Shown here piece by piece: positions 40,486-50,627 of a stretch of 64,000 nt of DNA; the first letter of the stretch is position 1, and each line of letters begins with the position of its first letter. The notes below the pieces were generated by a model, which saw only the letters and a program-made list of their open reading frames with translations, searched no databases and was not told the origin of the DNA. The position numbers were made by a program, and so were the translations under genes. Source of the DNA: Microcaldota archaeon (lineage in GTDB: Archaea > Micrarchaeota > Micrarchaeia > Micrarchaeales > Micrarchaeaceae); the NCBI GenBank assembly GCA_021787495.1, contig JAJYLX010000003.1, positions 1 to 64,000 of the forward strand, in the 5' to 3' direction.

Positions 40486-41130
40486 ATGAAGGTCGATTCA
40501 GAGATGTATGACAGGTTCATGAAGGGGACCACTACGATAGGCATAGTCTGCAGCGACGGCATAGTGCTGGGCGCGGATTCCAGGGCCACGATGGACACGT
40601 TCATAGCGAGCAGCGAGGCCAGAAAGATCTTCAAGGTCGACAGCAACCTTGCCATGACGATCGCGGGGGGTGTGGGCGACGCGCAGGAGCTCATAAGGAT
40701 ACTCAAGGCGCAGAACGAGATATACAAGATGAACGAGGGAAGGCCGCTCTCGCCGAAGTCGGCGGTCTCACTCCTTTCGATTATACTCCAAGAGAACAAG
40801 ATGATGCCTTTCTTCGTGCAGCTCATACTGGGAGGGCTGAACGACGGCGACGGGCAGCTGTACAACCTTGACTTCTTCGGCGGCTTCACTGAGGAGAGCA
40901 GGTTCACTGCAACCGGAAGCGGATCGCTCACGGCTCTCGGTTACATTGAGGACTCGTACAGGAAAGGGATGTCCACGAAGGATGGCGTGAAACTGGCGGC
41001 CAAGGCGCTCTCGATAGCGATGAAAAGGGACTCGGCCACGGGCGACCATATGACCATAGCAGTGATAACTAAGTCGGGCTACGCAGAGTACGATGACAAG
41101 GACTTGGATAAGTTAGTATCTGGCAAGTGA
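40486..41130 (+). CDS. psmB: Proteasome beta subunit
   Basis: This 214-residue precursor has an N-terminal propeptide ending in MKG before the catalytic Thr (KGTTTIGIVCSDGIVLGADSRATMDTF). The conserved Asp in GADSR and Lys in EARKIF support activity. Processing at Gly-Thr would release a mature subunit of about 200 residues. The 20S proteasome degrades unfolded proteins with an alpha ring and PAN-type ATPases encoded elsewhere. It is followed by aCPSF1, and the M1 aminopeptidase gene lies further downstream. Confidence 0.96.
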   Translation: MKVDSEMYDRFMKGTTTIGIVCSDGIVLGADSRATMDTFIASSEARKIFKVDSNLAMTIAGGVGDAQELIRILKAQNEIYKMNEGRPLSPKSAVSLLSIILQENKMMPFFVQLILGGLNDGDGQLYNLDFFGGFTEESRFTATGSGSLTALGYIEDSYRKGMSTKDGVKLAAKALSIAMKRDSATGDHMTIAVITKSGYAEYDDKDLDKLVSGK

Positions 41131-41188
41131 TTCGCGGCAGCACACAGACCGACCGGAGGCCGCATTGCATTCATAGCAGAGTGTATTT

Positions 41189-43141
41189 ATGGACATAAAA
41201 GCAGAAGGCACAGCGCAGGAACGTGCAAACGTCTTCAAGAGCATCGAGGAGATGCTCCCGCCCGAGGCGGGGTTCGTCAAGGCCGATTACGAGGGGCCGG
41301 ACATAGCCGTCTACCTCAAGAATCCCGGGGCGGCCTACGAGAACGAGAACATAATCCGCAACATAGCTAGCGCCATAAAGCGCAAGATAATACTCAGGGG
41401 GGACAGCCAGGCGCTGATGGACCCAAAGGAGGCCACGGAGGAGATTAGGAGGCTCGTGCCCGAGGAGGCCAAGATCAGCAACATAAGGTTCGTGCAGGAG
41501 TTCGGCGAGGTCTACATCGAGTCGCTCAAGCCCGGGCTGGTCATCGGCAAGAACGGCTCCGTGCTGAAGAGCATAGCGATAAAGACGGGCTGGCTCGCCA
41601 AGACGCTCCGCATGCCGACGATGGCCAGCGACACGATAAGCGGCATACGCAACCTCATGTTCACGGAGAGCGCCTTCAGAAAGAAGTTCATGCTCGGCAT
41701 AGGGAAGAAGATAAACAGCCCGATAATGAAGAGCGAGTGGCTCAAGGCCACGGCGCTCGGCGGGTTCCGTGAGATCGGCAGGAGCAGCCTGCTCCTCGAG
41801 ACCCCGCACTCCAAGATCATGATAGACTGCGGTATCAGCCCTGAGCCTGGCATAAAGGGCCTGGACGCCAACGCCGGTGACGGGGTCAACAAGGCGTTCC
41901 CGTACCTGGACAGCGCGAACCTCTCGATAAACGAGCTCGATGCCGTGGTGCTGACGCACGCGCACATGGACCACGCGGGATTCATACCGTACCTGTTCAA
42001 GTTCGGGTACGATGGCCCGGTTTACTGCACCCCGCCGACGAGGGACCTGATGGCGCTGCTGCTCAACGACTACACGAAGCTCGTCGCTAGGAGCGGCGGT
42101 ACTCCCCTGTACGAGGAGAAGGATGTCAAAAAGATGCTGATGCACACGATAACCAGAGACTACGGCGAGGTGACGAACATAACGAACGAGCTTAAGCTCA
42201 CGTACCACAACGCCGGGCACATACTCGGCAGCGCGACCGTGCACCTGCATGTCGGGGAGGGCATGTACAACGTCGTGCACAGCGGCGACATGAAGTACGG
42301 GTTCACGAGGCTGTTCGACCCTGCGAGGAACCGCTACCCAAGGATAGACTCGCTCTTCCTGGAGAGCACATACGGCGGCAGCGGCGACATAACGCCGAAC
42401 AGGCACGATGCGGAGAAGAGCCTCATGGACACGATACAGCGCACGATCCAGAACGGCGGAAAGGTCCTCATGCCGCTCTTCGCGGTGGGGAGGAGCCAGG
42501 AGGTGCAACTCGTGCTCGAGAATTACATGGCCAATACAGATCTGTACAAGATCGAGGCTCCGGTCTTCCTGGACGGCATGATACTAGAGGCAAGTGCCAT
42601 ACACACGGCCTATCCGGAGTACCTGAAGGAGAGCCTGAAGAACAGGATACTCAACAACCGCTCCCCGTTCGAGAGCGAGATCTTCGAGGTTGTGAAGGGC
42701 GAGCGTGAGGAGGTCTTCGAGGGAGGCCCTTCGATAATACTTGCGAGCGGCGGCATGATGAACGGCGGCGCGAGCGTCGACTACTTCAAGCATCTGGCGG
42801 AGGACCCGAGAAACCTCTTGGTCTTCGTAGGGTACAACAGCGCGAACTCGCTAGGACGGAGGATACAGAGCGGTACCAGGGAGGTGGCGCTGCCGGATGA
42901 GGACGGCCGCCTCAGGCCCCTCAAGATAAACATGGAGGTGAAGACGGTTGAGGGCTTCTCGGGCCACAGCGACCGGCGCCAGCTCATCAGCTTTTTGCAG
43001 GACATACGCCCGAGGCCGAAGAGCGTCTTCACGATGCACGGGGAGGAGCACAAGTGTGAGGACCTTGCGAGGGGCGCTGAGCGCCAGCTCCACATCGACG
43101 CAAGGGCGCCCAGGAACCTCGATTCGACGAGGCTGAAGTAG
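41189..43141 (+). CDS. aCPSF1, archaeal RNA 3'-end endonuclease
   Basis: This 650-residue protein has two N-terminal KH-type domains (GFVKADYEGPDIAVYLKNPG; YIESLKPGLVIGKNGSVLKSI), then a metallo-beta-lactamase core with LTHAHMDHAGF (HxHxDH, about residues 256-261) and a beta-CASP region (FLESTYGG; GGRSQEV-like GRSQEVQLVLENY; SGHSDRRQL near the end). aCPSF1/FttA cleaves nascent RNA to end transcription in archaea. The length and order match the family. Confidence 0.95.
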   Translation: MDIKAEGTAQERANVFKSIEEMLPPEAGFVKADYEGPDIAVYLKNPGAAYENENIIRNIASAIKRKIILRGDSQALMDPKEATEEIRRLVPEEAKISNIRFVQEFGEVYIESLKPGLVIGKNGSVLKSIAIKTGWLAKTLRMPTMASDTISGIRNLMFTESAFRKKFMLGIGKKINSPIMKSEWLKATALGGFREIGRSSLLLETPHSKIMIDCGISPEPGIKGLDANAGDGVNKAFPYLDSANLSINELDAVVLTHAHMDHAGFIPYLFKFGYDGPVYCTPPTRDLMALLLNDYTKLVARSGGTPLYEEKDVKKMLMHTITRDYGEVTNITNELKLTYHNAGHILGSATVHLHVGEGMYNVVHSGDMKYGFTRLFDPARNRYPRIDSLFLESTYGGSGDITPNRHDAEKSLMDTIQRTIQNGGKVLMPLFAVGRSQEVQLVLENYMANTDLYKIEAPVFLDGMILEASAIHTAYPEYLKESLKNRILNNRSPFESEIFEVVKGEREEVFEGGPSIILASGGMMNGGASVDYFKHLAEDPRNLLVFVGYNSANSLGRRIQSGTREVALPDEDGRLRPLKINMEVKTVEGFSGHSDRRQLISFLQDIRPRPKSVFTMHGEEHKCEDLARGAERQLHIDARAPRNLDSTRLK

Positions 43142-43148
43142 TGGTGCG

Positions 43149-45644
43149 ATGGGTCAGCGGCTGCGCACTGACATCGTGCCCGCAAGCTACAAAATAGAGA
43201 TAACCACGGATTTCAGCACCTTCACCTTCCTTGGAAAGGAGGACGTAGAGCTGCAGCTTGCCCGGCCTTCCAGGAAGATAACGCTCAATGCGAGCGAGAT
43301 ACGGGTAAGGAGCGCATACGTCGAATACGAGGGGAAGAGGCAGGCGGCGCGCGTCTCGCCCAACAGGGAGGGCGAGCAGGTCACATTCAGGTTTGCAGAC
43401 AGCGTGGGCAGCGGCAGCATCCTCCATGTCGAGTTCAAAGGGAGGAACGGCGATGGGATGTACGGCTTCTACAGGAGCAGGTTCGGCGCCGGGAAGGGCG
43501 ACAGGGGCTACCTCCTGTCATCGCACTTCGAGCCCGCGCACGCGAGGACCGTGTTCCCATGCTTCGACGAGCCCTCATTCAAGGCAACGTTCGAGCTCTC
43601 GATAGTGGCCGACCGCGACCTGGAAGCGATATCGAACATGCCGATAAGGTCCGTGGTCGGGCCTGGCGGCAGGAAGCGCGTCACCTTCATGCCGACGCCG
43701 AGGATGTCGAGCTACCTGCTCTACATGGGCGTGGGCAGGTTCGAGCACGTTTCCGCAAGGTACAGGGGCAAGCCGCTGCGCGCGCTCGGTGCGCCGGGGA
43801 AGGCCGCGCAGTGCTCCAAGGCGCTCGAGTTCGCGAAGAGGTTCCTCGCTTACTACGAGAGGTACTTCGGCATAGAGTACCCGCTGCCGAAGCTCGACCT
43901 GATCGCCGTGCCGGACTTCGCAGCCGGCGCTATGGAGAACTGGGGGGCGATAACATTCAGGGAGCAGGACATGCTCTACGGGAGGCACACATCCACCCGC
44001 ACCAGGACGAGGATAGCAGAGGTCATATCCCATGAGCTCGCACACCAGTGGTTCGGCGACCTCGTGACGATGGGGTGGTGGGATGACACCTGGCTCAACG
44101 AGGCGTTCGCGGAGTTCATGAGCTTCAAGGCGATGGAGGCCGCGTACCCAGCTTGGAAGCGCGCCCTCGATTTCTACGACGAGGAGGTTGACGTGGCCTT
44201 CCAGGCAGACGAGTTCAGGAACACACACCCGGTATACTCGCCGATAAAGTCGGTAGAGGAGATAGATAAGGTCTTTGACGACATAAGCTACAGGAAGGGG
44301 GCCTCTGTGCTCAGGATGCTCGAGGACTTCATAGGCGAGGACAACTTCAGGAGGGGGCTGCACAGCTACCTGCTCAAGCATGCGCTTTCGAACGCGGCGA
44401 AGGATGACTTCTGGGACGCGCTCTCTAAGGCATCGAAAGACGCAAAGGACGTCAGGGGCATGGCTACCGCCTGGGTGACAAAGGAGGGCTATCCGGCACT
44501 GCACGTCGACGGCGGCAGCGTGGCGCAGCGCAGGTTCTTCCTTCCGAAGGGCAACAGCTCACCTGCAACGTGGCCAGTGCCGGTGCACTACCTCTCCAGC
44601 GACGGGAGCACGGGGTTCGTGCTCATCGAAGGCAGGAAAGCAAGGCTTCCCCCTGGAAAGGGCGCATGGACTAAGCTCAACTCCGGCCAGACGGGCGTCT
44701 ATAGGACCTTCTATGACAGGAGATCGCTGGAGACGCTGACCAAGGCAGTGGCCGGTGGGGAACTCGGGGGCGTCGACGCGTGGGGGCTCATCACGGACAT
44801 CGGATCTCTCGCGCTTGCAGGCAGGATGCGGGTACGCGACTTCTTGCATTATGCGGGAAGGTTCGAGGGGTGCTCATATCCGGCCAACATAGCGCTGCTT
44901 AACACCCTCACCAGACTGCAGAGGATCCTTTACGGCACCGAGGCCGGGAGGGAGGTCGAGGAGGCGGCGGACAGGTACTCGACCGCAGTGCTGCACAGGC
45001 TGGGGTGGAAATCGCGCGAGATTGAGCTCGGCCACGTGAAGAGGTTGAGGAGCGGGGCGATACTCGCCTCTGGGATGTGCGGCAACAGCGACACCATCGC
45101 GCAGTGCGGCGCACTGTTCTCCAAGGCGATGGCTGGAAAGCCGATAGATAAGGAGATAAGGAGGGCGGTCTGTGAGGTTGTGTCATTCAGCGGCTCGGCG
45201 ACGCGCGGGAAGCTTGTCGGCCTCTACAAGAGGGCATCCAGCCAGGAGGAGAGGATGGACGTACTAGCGGGCCTTGGCATGTCGGGTAGCGCCGGCACGG
45301 CGAGGGCGGCCCTCGCCTTTGCGATGTCGAAGGATGTCAGGCTCCAAGACAAGTACGTCATACCTTACGTCATGTCGCTCAATCCGGTCGGCCCGGCGGT
45401 GCTCTGGAAGTGGACGCGCACAAACTGGAAGAGGCTGAAGAGGATGTACAGGCCCGGGACGCTGCTGCTCAGCGCATTCGTCGAGTCCCTGGAGTGCATG
45501 AGGACCGAACGGGAGCTGATCGAGATGCGCGCGTTCTTCTCGAAGAGGGAGAACGTGCGCGATGACATAAAGTTGGACGCTGGGAAAACGCTTGAGATGA
45601 TATCTGTAAATATCGGCTGCCTGCAGTCCAACACAGGTAGGTGA
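43149..45644 (+). CDS. M1 family aminopeptidase (tricorn-factor F2/F3-like)
   Basis: This 831-residue metallopeptidase has the exopeptidase motif GAMENWG (about residue 259), the zinc motif HELAHQWFGD (about 294) and the distal glutamate NEAFAEF. It removes N-terminal residues from short peptides. Near psmB and aCPSF1 it probably trims proteasome products. The start lies 7 bases after aCPSF1. The stop overlaps the GTG start of the next gene (GTGA). Confidence 0.93.
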   Translation: MGQRLRTDIVPASYKIEITTDFSTFTFLGKEDVELQLARPSRKITLNASEIRVRSAYVEYEGKRQAARVSPNREGEQVTFRFADSVGSGSILHVEFKGRNGDGMYGFYRSRFGAGKGDRGYLLSSHFEPAHARTVFPCFDEPSFKATFELSIVADRDLEAISNMPIRSVVGPGGRKRVTFMPTPRMSSYLLYMGVGRFEHVSARYRGKPLRALGAPGKAAQCSKALEFAKRFLAYYERYFGIEYPLPKLDLIAVPDFAAGAMENWGAITFREQDMLYGRHTSTRTRTRIAEVISHELAHQWFGDLVTMGWWDDTWLNEAFAEFMSFKAMEAAYPAWKRALDFYDEEVDVAFQADEFRNTHPVYSPIKSVEEIDKVFDDISYRKGASVLRMLEDFIGEDNFRRGLHSYLLKHALSNAAKDDFWDALSKASKDAKDVRGMATAWVTKEGYPALHVDGGSVAQRRFFLPKGNSSPATWPVPVHYLSSDGSTGFVLIEGRKARLPPGKGAWTKLNSGQTGVYRTFYDRRSLETLTKAVAGGELGGVDAWGLITDIGSLALAGRMRVRDFLHYAGRFEGCSYPANIALLNTLTRLQRILYGTEAGREVEEAADRYSTAVLHRLGWKSREIELGHVKRLRSGAILASGMCGNSDTIAQCGALFSKAMAGKPIDKEIRRAVCEVVSFSGSATRGKLVGLYKRASSQEERMDVLAGLGMSGSAGTARAALAFAMSKDVRLQDKYVIPYVMSLNPVGPAVLWKWTRTNWKRLKRMYRPGTLLLSAFVESLECMRTERELIEMRAFFSKRENVRDDIKLDAGKTLEMISVNIGCLQSNTGR

Positions 45645-46723
45645 ATTTGCCGCTGCCGATGGACGCGTTCCTTGCGTTCCTGTCTTTGATATGGGTAGGC
45701 CTCATAGCCATAGGCTTAGCCAAGAAAAGGGGCCGTGCAATCAAGGGGAAAGGGCATTACAGGCCGCGGACGCTCGTCATAGTGCCGTGCAGGGGCGCCG
45801 ACATGATGTTCGAGAAGGGACTCGAGTCGATAAAGCGGCAGAGCTATGGGAATTTCGGCTTGGTCGCGGTGCCGGATACGCTGGCAGACCCTTCTGTCGC
45901 GGTGCTGAGGAGGGCGGGCGTGAGGTACATCCCGAGGACCGACACGGGCAGGGGAAGCAACAAGGTGATGGCGCTTTCGACGGCGCTGAGGACCTTCAAG
46001 AGCTATGACGTCTACGCCATCGCGGATTCTGACATCATCTGCAGCAGGGACTGGTTATCGGAGCTTGTGAGACCGCTGGGCGACAAAAGCGTAGGCGTTT
46101 CAACCGCTTACCCGTATTTCCTGCCGGTGAAAGGCTCGGGCTTCTGGGCGAGGGTCAAGATGGTGTGGGGCTTCGTCGGCAACGGCCTCATGGAGAGCGA
46201 GAAAACGCGGTTCTCCTGGGGAGGGTCAATGGCCTTCAGGAAGGGGCTGCTGGATGGGAAGTCAATGGAATTCTTCAGCAATTCAATATCGGACGACATC
46301 GCAATAACGAAGATCGCAAAGGGGAAGGGGCTCCGCATACACTATGTGGACAAGGACATCGTCGAGGTTCCATCCGACGACAACTTCACGAAGTTCAGCG
46401 AGTGGGCGAACAGGCAGACCGCCCTTTCGATAAGGGGCTACAGGACTAACTTCAGGTACGGCCTGGTGTATTACTCGGCGAATGCGCTGCTGCTCTACTC
46501 CGCAATCGCACTCAGTGCCCTCTACAGCTATTTCTGCCTGATGTTTTTGGTGCCGTTCGCGATAAGGCTTTGGAAGACCTACAGGAGGGCGAAGGAGAAG
46601 AGCCTTGACATAGCACTAATCTGCCTCTTCATAGACCTGGTTTACGCGATAAACCTCATCTCAGCCAGGATGAAAAAGGAGATTGTGTGGCGCGGGATAC
46701 ATTACAGACTTGACAGCATTTAG
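45641..46723 (+). CDS. Family 2 glycosyltransferase with membrane anchors
   Basis: This 360-residue protein has an N-terminal hydrophobic segment, a GT-A domain with TLVIVPCRGADMMFEKGLESIKRQSY, a DxD-like ADSDI (about residue 127) and SWGGSMAFRKG, and two C-terminal membrane segments. The pattern resembles ceramide-glucosyltransferase-like (GT21-type) or glycolipid transferases. It probably adds a sugar to a lipid or dolichol carrier. Translation overlaps with the aminopeptidase by GTGA. Confidence 0.82.
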   Translation: MNLPLPMDAFLAFLSLIWVGLIAIGLAKKRGRAIKGKGHYRPRTLVIVPCRGADMMFEKGLESIKRQSYGNFGLVAVPDTLADPSVAVLRRAGVRYIPRTDTGRGSNKVMALSTALRTFKSYDVYAIADSDIICSRDWLSELVRPLGDKSVGVSTAYPYFLPVKGSGFWARVKMVWGFVGNGLMESEKTRFSWGGSMAFRKGLLDGKSMEFFSNSISDDIAITKIAKGKGLRIHYVDKDIVEVPSDDNFTKFSEWANRQTALSIRGYRTNFRYGLVYYSANALLLYSAIALSALYSYFCLMFLVPFAIRLWKTYRRAKEKSLDIALICLFIDLVYAINLISARMKKEIVWRGIHYRLDSI

Positions 46724-46727
46724 ATAT

Positions 46728-47054
46728 CTACGACCCTGCGCATGAGCTCGGAGTTTGGTGTGTTTCCCACTTCAGGGCGTTTTCCCGTTCCCTCACATCG
46801 CCAAGCAGCAATCCGGTAGCAAGTTGGAGCTTGTCAATTTCCCAAGCCATCGGAATTCCAAGCACAACAGGGTACTTCAGATATGGCTCATCCTGCGCGT
46901 TGAGGCTGAATCTGGCGCCGAATGCTGCAAGCATGTCGTCAGTGGCCAGGTCCAGGAATAGCGGTTTGCCGCCCGGCCACGATTGGACGCGCCTGTCGTA
47001 CAGCACGGATGCACCCCCAATCTTTACCAGTTCACCCGTGCCATCGACTGTCAT
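46728..47054 (-). CDS. Unknown protein, short relative of the next gene's product
   Basis: This 108-residue protein contains VLYDRRVQSWPGGKPLFL, a middle FGARFSLNAQDEPYL stretch and a final TGLLLGDVRERENALKW. By eye it matches part of the protein at 47400-48113 (WPGGARELL, ILPASSIP, YMGLLVD), so both may belong to one lineage-specific family, with this copy shortened. ATG overlaps the stop of a 58-residue frame (ATGA). Confidence 0.5.
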   Translation of the reverse strand: MTVDGTGELVKIGGASVLYDRRVQSWPGGKPLFLDLATDDMLAAFGARFSLNAQDEPYLKYPVVLGIPMAWEIDKLQLATGLLLGDVRERENALKWETHQTPSSCAGS

Positions 47055-47227
47055 ATATCATCCTCGCTGCCTACCAGCCCCGCTCCGCTAAGATAAAATG
47101 AATCCCCTTTCAGTTCGTTCAGCAGCGGCCCGTCGTCCATAAGGGTTGGGGGATCTCTTGGCGCGTGTACAGGCACGGGCCTGCCTTGCTCAGAAGCTCG
47201 ATTAACGGCTGAAGGTCGCCACACCAT
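47051..47227 (-). CDS. Possible small protein, 58 residues
   Basis: The frame MVWRPSAVNRASEQGRPV to a Gly/Asp-rich end overlaps the next ATG by ATGA, which suggests coupling. Another short frame (GTG at 47315, 37 residues) lies just upstream with a TATA-like TTTATCTATAT before it. No similarity is recognised. The 47055-47399 stretch could instead be a decayed copy of the WPGG family. Confidence 0.35.
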   Translation of the reverse strand: MVWRPSAVNRASEQGRPVPVHAPRDPPTLMDDGPLLNELKGDSFYLSGAGLVGSEDDI

Positions 47228-47399
47228 CCGGTCTCATCAGATATGTCGTTGCCCAGGTAGATTCGGTAATCGCCTTGAAGTCGCCATATCTGGATTTTGA
47301 CGCTAATGCACCCACATTACCACTATGTGTTAATCCCGCAAAGGTGATATAGATAAATATCCAAGCCGCCTACCCTTCAGCTGTTTCCGGCAGCCCGTG

Positions 47400-48113
47400 T
47401 CAAATCGTCCTTCTTAGCTCTATAGGTGTTGGTTGGGTTGGAGCCACCGTGGCAACGCCGAACGGCGTGCAGTGCTTTGCATACGCGCTGACCTGGCGCC
47501 TCAGTCCGAAAACCGGATCGTGGCTCCTGATGAGCGGGCGTATCCCGACCCCATCTATCCTCCATAGCCACCGCTTTGACTCCCCATGAAGCGCTTCCTT
47601 CTCCAGCTTATATGGCACTATGAGCGGGATTCCTGTGGCCCTGTCGACCTTCCCGAAGTCGCCTTTTGTTTGTAGGAACGGGCACAGTGGTGTTATAAGG
47701 TGCGGCTCTGCCAACACGACCACGCTCCTGCTGGTTATCTCCAGGCCTGAGGGGTCAACGAGAAGTCCCATGTACGGCTTATCCAGCGCCTCCTCCGGTA
47801 TCGAAGAAGCCGGGAGTATCCATGCCCTCCCCTTATCATCCCTGAAAGAGTCAACTACGTCATAGCCTTTCTTGAACACTCCGCCCATTTCCGGATAGGC
47901 GAGCAGCTCCCTGGCGCCGCCTGGCCAATAGCGCTCTGATTCGAGGCACTCTGCCTCTGGAGCTGTGCTCACCGTCACTTTATCTAGCAGAACGTGCCTC
48001 GGGAGGCCTCCAGCCCCCTTCGTATAATTTACGGCTTCCGCGTACTCGAGGCGGACGCCCGTATATAGTATCGTTCCCTTCGGTTCTGCATTCTTTGTGG
48101 CAGCTCTGGGCAT
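47400..48113 (-). CDS. Unknown WPGG-family protein
   Basis: This 237-residue soluble protein starts MPRAATKNAEPK, with GTGA five bases before the ATG and a TATA-like CTTATATCA about 35 bases further up. Its sequence has GTILYTGVRLEY, RYWPGGARELLAY, AWILPASSIPEEALDKPYMGLLVDPSG, and a hydrophobic VVVLAEPHLITPLCPF strand. A shorter relative lies downstream (46728-47054). The gene sits between gyrA and the surface glycosyltransferase. No family is recognised. Confidence 0.6.
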   Translation of the reverse strand: MPRAATKNAEPKGTILYTGVRLEYAEAVNYTKGAGGLPRHVLLDKVTVSTAPEAECLESERYWPGGARELLAYPEMGGVFKKGYDVVDSFRDDKGRAWILPASSIPEEALDKPYMGLLVDPSGLEITSRSVVVLAEPHLITPLCPFLQTKGDFGKVDRATGIPLIVPYKLEKEALHGESKRWLWRIDGVGIRPLIRSHDPVFGLRRQVSAYAKHCTPFGVATVAPTQPTPIELRRTI

Positions 48114-48166
48114 CAATTTCACGCTAGGAGAAGCGCGCTGCCTGATATAAGATAGTTGCAGGCAGG

Positions 48167-50623
48167 TTAGACGCTTGACGATTGGGGTTCGGCCGGTGGC
48201 TGGATGGGCTGCCCTGTTCCGCTTATGACCTGCGCATCGACGACGGTGCTGCTGGTCTCGAGGCGCATCATCCTGACGCCGCTGGCTGCCCTCCCGGTCT
48301 TCCTCACCGAAGACACAGGGAACTGTATCGATATGCCGGTAGAGCTTATCAGGAGAACGCTGTCGCTGTCCTTGACCTTGAGGGACTTGACGACCTTGCC
48401 GGTCTTGTCGTTCACCTTTATGTTGAGCACCCCTCCCCCTCCCCTGTGCTGGAGCCTGTACCTGTCGAGCTCGGTGACCTTTCCGAACCCCTTCTCCGTT
48501 ACGGACATTACCTGGTCGGCGCTCGCGAGCGGCACGACGTTGACGACCCTGTCCCCGTGGTGCACGCGTATGCCGCGCACGCCATGCGCCGCCCTGCTGG
48601 TGGGCCGAAGCTCCGTCTCGGAGAAGCGTATTGACTTGCCGGACATCGTCGATATGAACAGCTCTGACCTTCCGTTCGATATGCGGACATCGGCGAGGCT
48701 GTCGCCTTCGCGGATAGGTATGGCATTGATCCCGTTCGCCCTCGGATGGGAGAACTTCTCGGCCCTGACCCTCTTTATCAGCCCACTCTCGGTCACGAAA
48801 ACGATGAACGAGTTTGCGAACTCCCTGGTGTTTATGAGCGTGTCTATCTTCTCCCCTTCCTGCAGCTTGAAGAGGTTGATTGCGGCCTTGCCGACGCCGT
48901 ACCTGTCGCCCTCCGGTATCCTGTACGCCTTTATCCAGTATGCCCTACCCTTCGTCGAGACCGCGAGTAGCATGTCCTTGGTCCTGCAATCCAGCACCTG
49001 TTTTGCGAAGTCGCCCTCCTTGAGCTCTATGGCGCGGATGCCGCGGCCTCCCCTTTCCTGGAGCTTGTAGCTCTTGACCGGGAGGCGCTTGATGTAGTTG
49101 TTGCCCGTGAGTATGATCGTCGTGTCGGTGTCCTCTATGAGATCCTCCTGCTCTATCTCTACCGAGAGCTCTCCGCGCTCTATCCTCGTGCGCCTCGGCG
49201 CGGCGTAGTGCTGCTTGATGTAATCGGTCTCGTCCCTTATTATTGCGTAAATCATGTCAGGGTCGGCGAGCGTCTCTGTATACTGCTTCACCTTCGCATT
49301 CAGGTCGCCATGTTCCGTCTTGAGCGATGCCGCCTCGAGGCTCGTCAGCTTTGAGAGCTTCATGTCCAGTATCGCGTTCGCCTGCTTATCCGATAGCGAA
49401 TATGCAGACATGAGTGCGGACCTTGCGGCCTTCGTATCCTCGCTCCTCCTTATCAGCGCGACGACCTCGCTTATGTTGGCAGTGGCTATCAGCAGACCGT
49501 CGACTATGTGCAGCCTGTCCTGCGCTGCGCCGAGGTCGAACCTGGTCCTGTTAGTCACGACGTTGAAGCGGTAGTCGACGAATATCTTGGTGAACTGCCT
49601 GAGGTTGAGTGTGAGGAGTGAGTTGTCCATGACAGCTATGTTCATTACCGGAACGGTTATCTGCAGCTGCGTATGCGCGTATAGGAGGTTGAGTATGTAG
49701 TCGGCATTGGTGTCCTTCCGCATCTCTATAGCTATGCGGATACCCTCCTTGCCGCTCTCATCCCTTATGCTCGTGACGCCCTGCAGCTTCTTCGCCTTTG
49801 CGAGCTCGGCTATCTGCTCCATGAGCTGCGACTTGTTGACGTTGTACGGGATCTCTGTTATGATTATCGCGCTGCCGGACTTGCCGTCCTCTGTGGTAGA
49901 GGTGCCCCTTATCGTCGCTGAGCCCCTGCCCGTCAGGTATGCAGAGTATAACCCGCTGTTGTAGAAGACAGATCCCCCTGTCGGGAAGTCGGGCCCCTTG
50001 ATGTACTCGGTGAGCTGTTCGGATGTCATCTCTTTGTTGGTTATGAACGCCTTAATCGCATCGCACACCTCTCCCAGGTTGTGCGGCAGTATGTTCGTTG
50101 CTACTCCGACCGCTATGCCGGAGCTGCCATTGAGTAGCAGGTTTGGGACCTTTGATGGGAGCGTAAGCGGTTCGTCCTCTGTGTTGTCGAAATTGGGGAC
50201 CATCTTTACCGTGCTCTTATCTATGTCCTCGAGCATTTCTTCCGCCAGCTTCGTTAGCCGCGCCTCCGTGTAACGCGCTGCCGCCGGCGGGTCGCCGTCG
50301 ACTGAGCCTGTGTTTCCCTGGCCGTCGACGAGCGTATGGTTCATCGTGAATGATTGTGCCATCCTCATCAGGGCGTCGTAGATTGCGGCATCCCCATGCG
50401 GATGATACTTTCCCATGACCTCTCCGACGATTCTCGCGCTCTTCTTCGTCGGCTGGCTGTGGACGTTGTTGATCTTGTACATGCCGTAGAGTATCCTGCG
50501 CTGCACGGGCTTGAGCCCGTCCCTCGCATCCGGGAGCGCCCTTCCGACAATGACGCTCATGGCATAGTCTATGTAGCTCGTCTGCATCTCCTTTTCTATC
50601 GCGGACTCTATCACTTCTGCCAT
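48167..50623 (-). CDS. gyrA: DNA gyrase subunit A
   Basis: About 818 residues: [33 protein letters not shown], the active-site tyrosine in RYTEARL (about residue 117), [19 protein letters not shown] and a C-terminal beta-propeller. The GyrA-box motif is present as QERGGRG (typical QRRGGKG), which supports negative supercoiling activity. GyrA breaks and rejoins DNA with GyrB. The ATG at 50623 is preferred to one four codons upstream. Gyrase in archaea is generally viewed as bacterial in origin. No reverse gyrase is in the window. Confidence 0.95.
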   Translation of the reverse strand: MAEVIESAIEKEMQTSYIDYAMSVIVGRALPDARDGLKPVQRRILYGMYKINNVHSQPTKKSARIVGEVMGKYHPHGDAAIYDALMRMAQSFTMNHTLVDGQGNTGSVDGDPPAAARYTEARLTKLAEEMLEDIDKSTVKMVPNFDNTEDEPLTLPSKVPNLLLNGSSGIAVGVATNILPHNLGEVCDAIKAFITNKEMTSEQLTEYIKGPDFPTGGSVFYNSGLYSAYLTGRGSATIRGTSTTEDGKSGSAIIITEIPYNVNKSQLMEQIAELAKAKKLQGVTSIRDESGKEGIRIAIEMRKDTNADYILNLLYAHTQLQITVPVMNIAVMDNSLLTLNLRQFTKIFVDYRFNVVTNRTRFDLGAAQDRLHIVDGLLIATANISEVVALIRRSEDTKAARSALMSAYSLSDKQANAILDMKLSKLTSLEAASLKTEHGDLNAKVKQYTETLADPDMIYAIIRDETDYIKQHYAAPRRTRIERGELSVEIEQEDLIEDTDTTIILTGNNYIKRLPVKSYKLQERGGRGIRAIELKEGDFAKQVLDCRTKDMLLAVSTKGRAYWIKAYRIPEGDRYGVGKAAINLFKLQEGEKIDTLINTREFANSFIVFVTESGLIKRVRAEKFSHPRANGINAIPIREGDSLADVRISNGRSELFISTMSGKSIRFSETELRPTSRAAHGVRGIRVHHGDRVVNVVPLASADQVMSVTEKGFGKVTELDRYRLQHRGGGGVLNIKVNDKTGKVVKSLKVKDSDSVLLISSTGISIQFPVSSVRKTGRAASGVRMMRLETSSTVVDAQVISGTGQPIQPPAEPQSSSV

Positions 50624-50627
50624 GCCA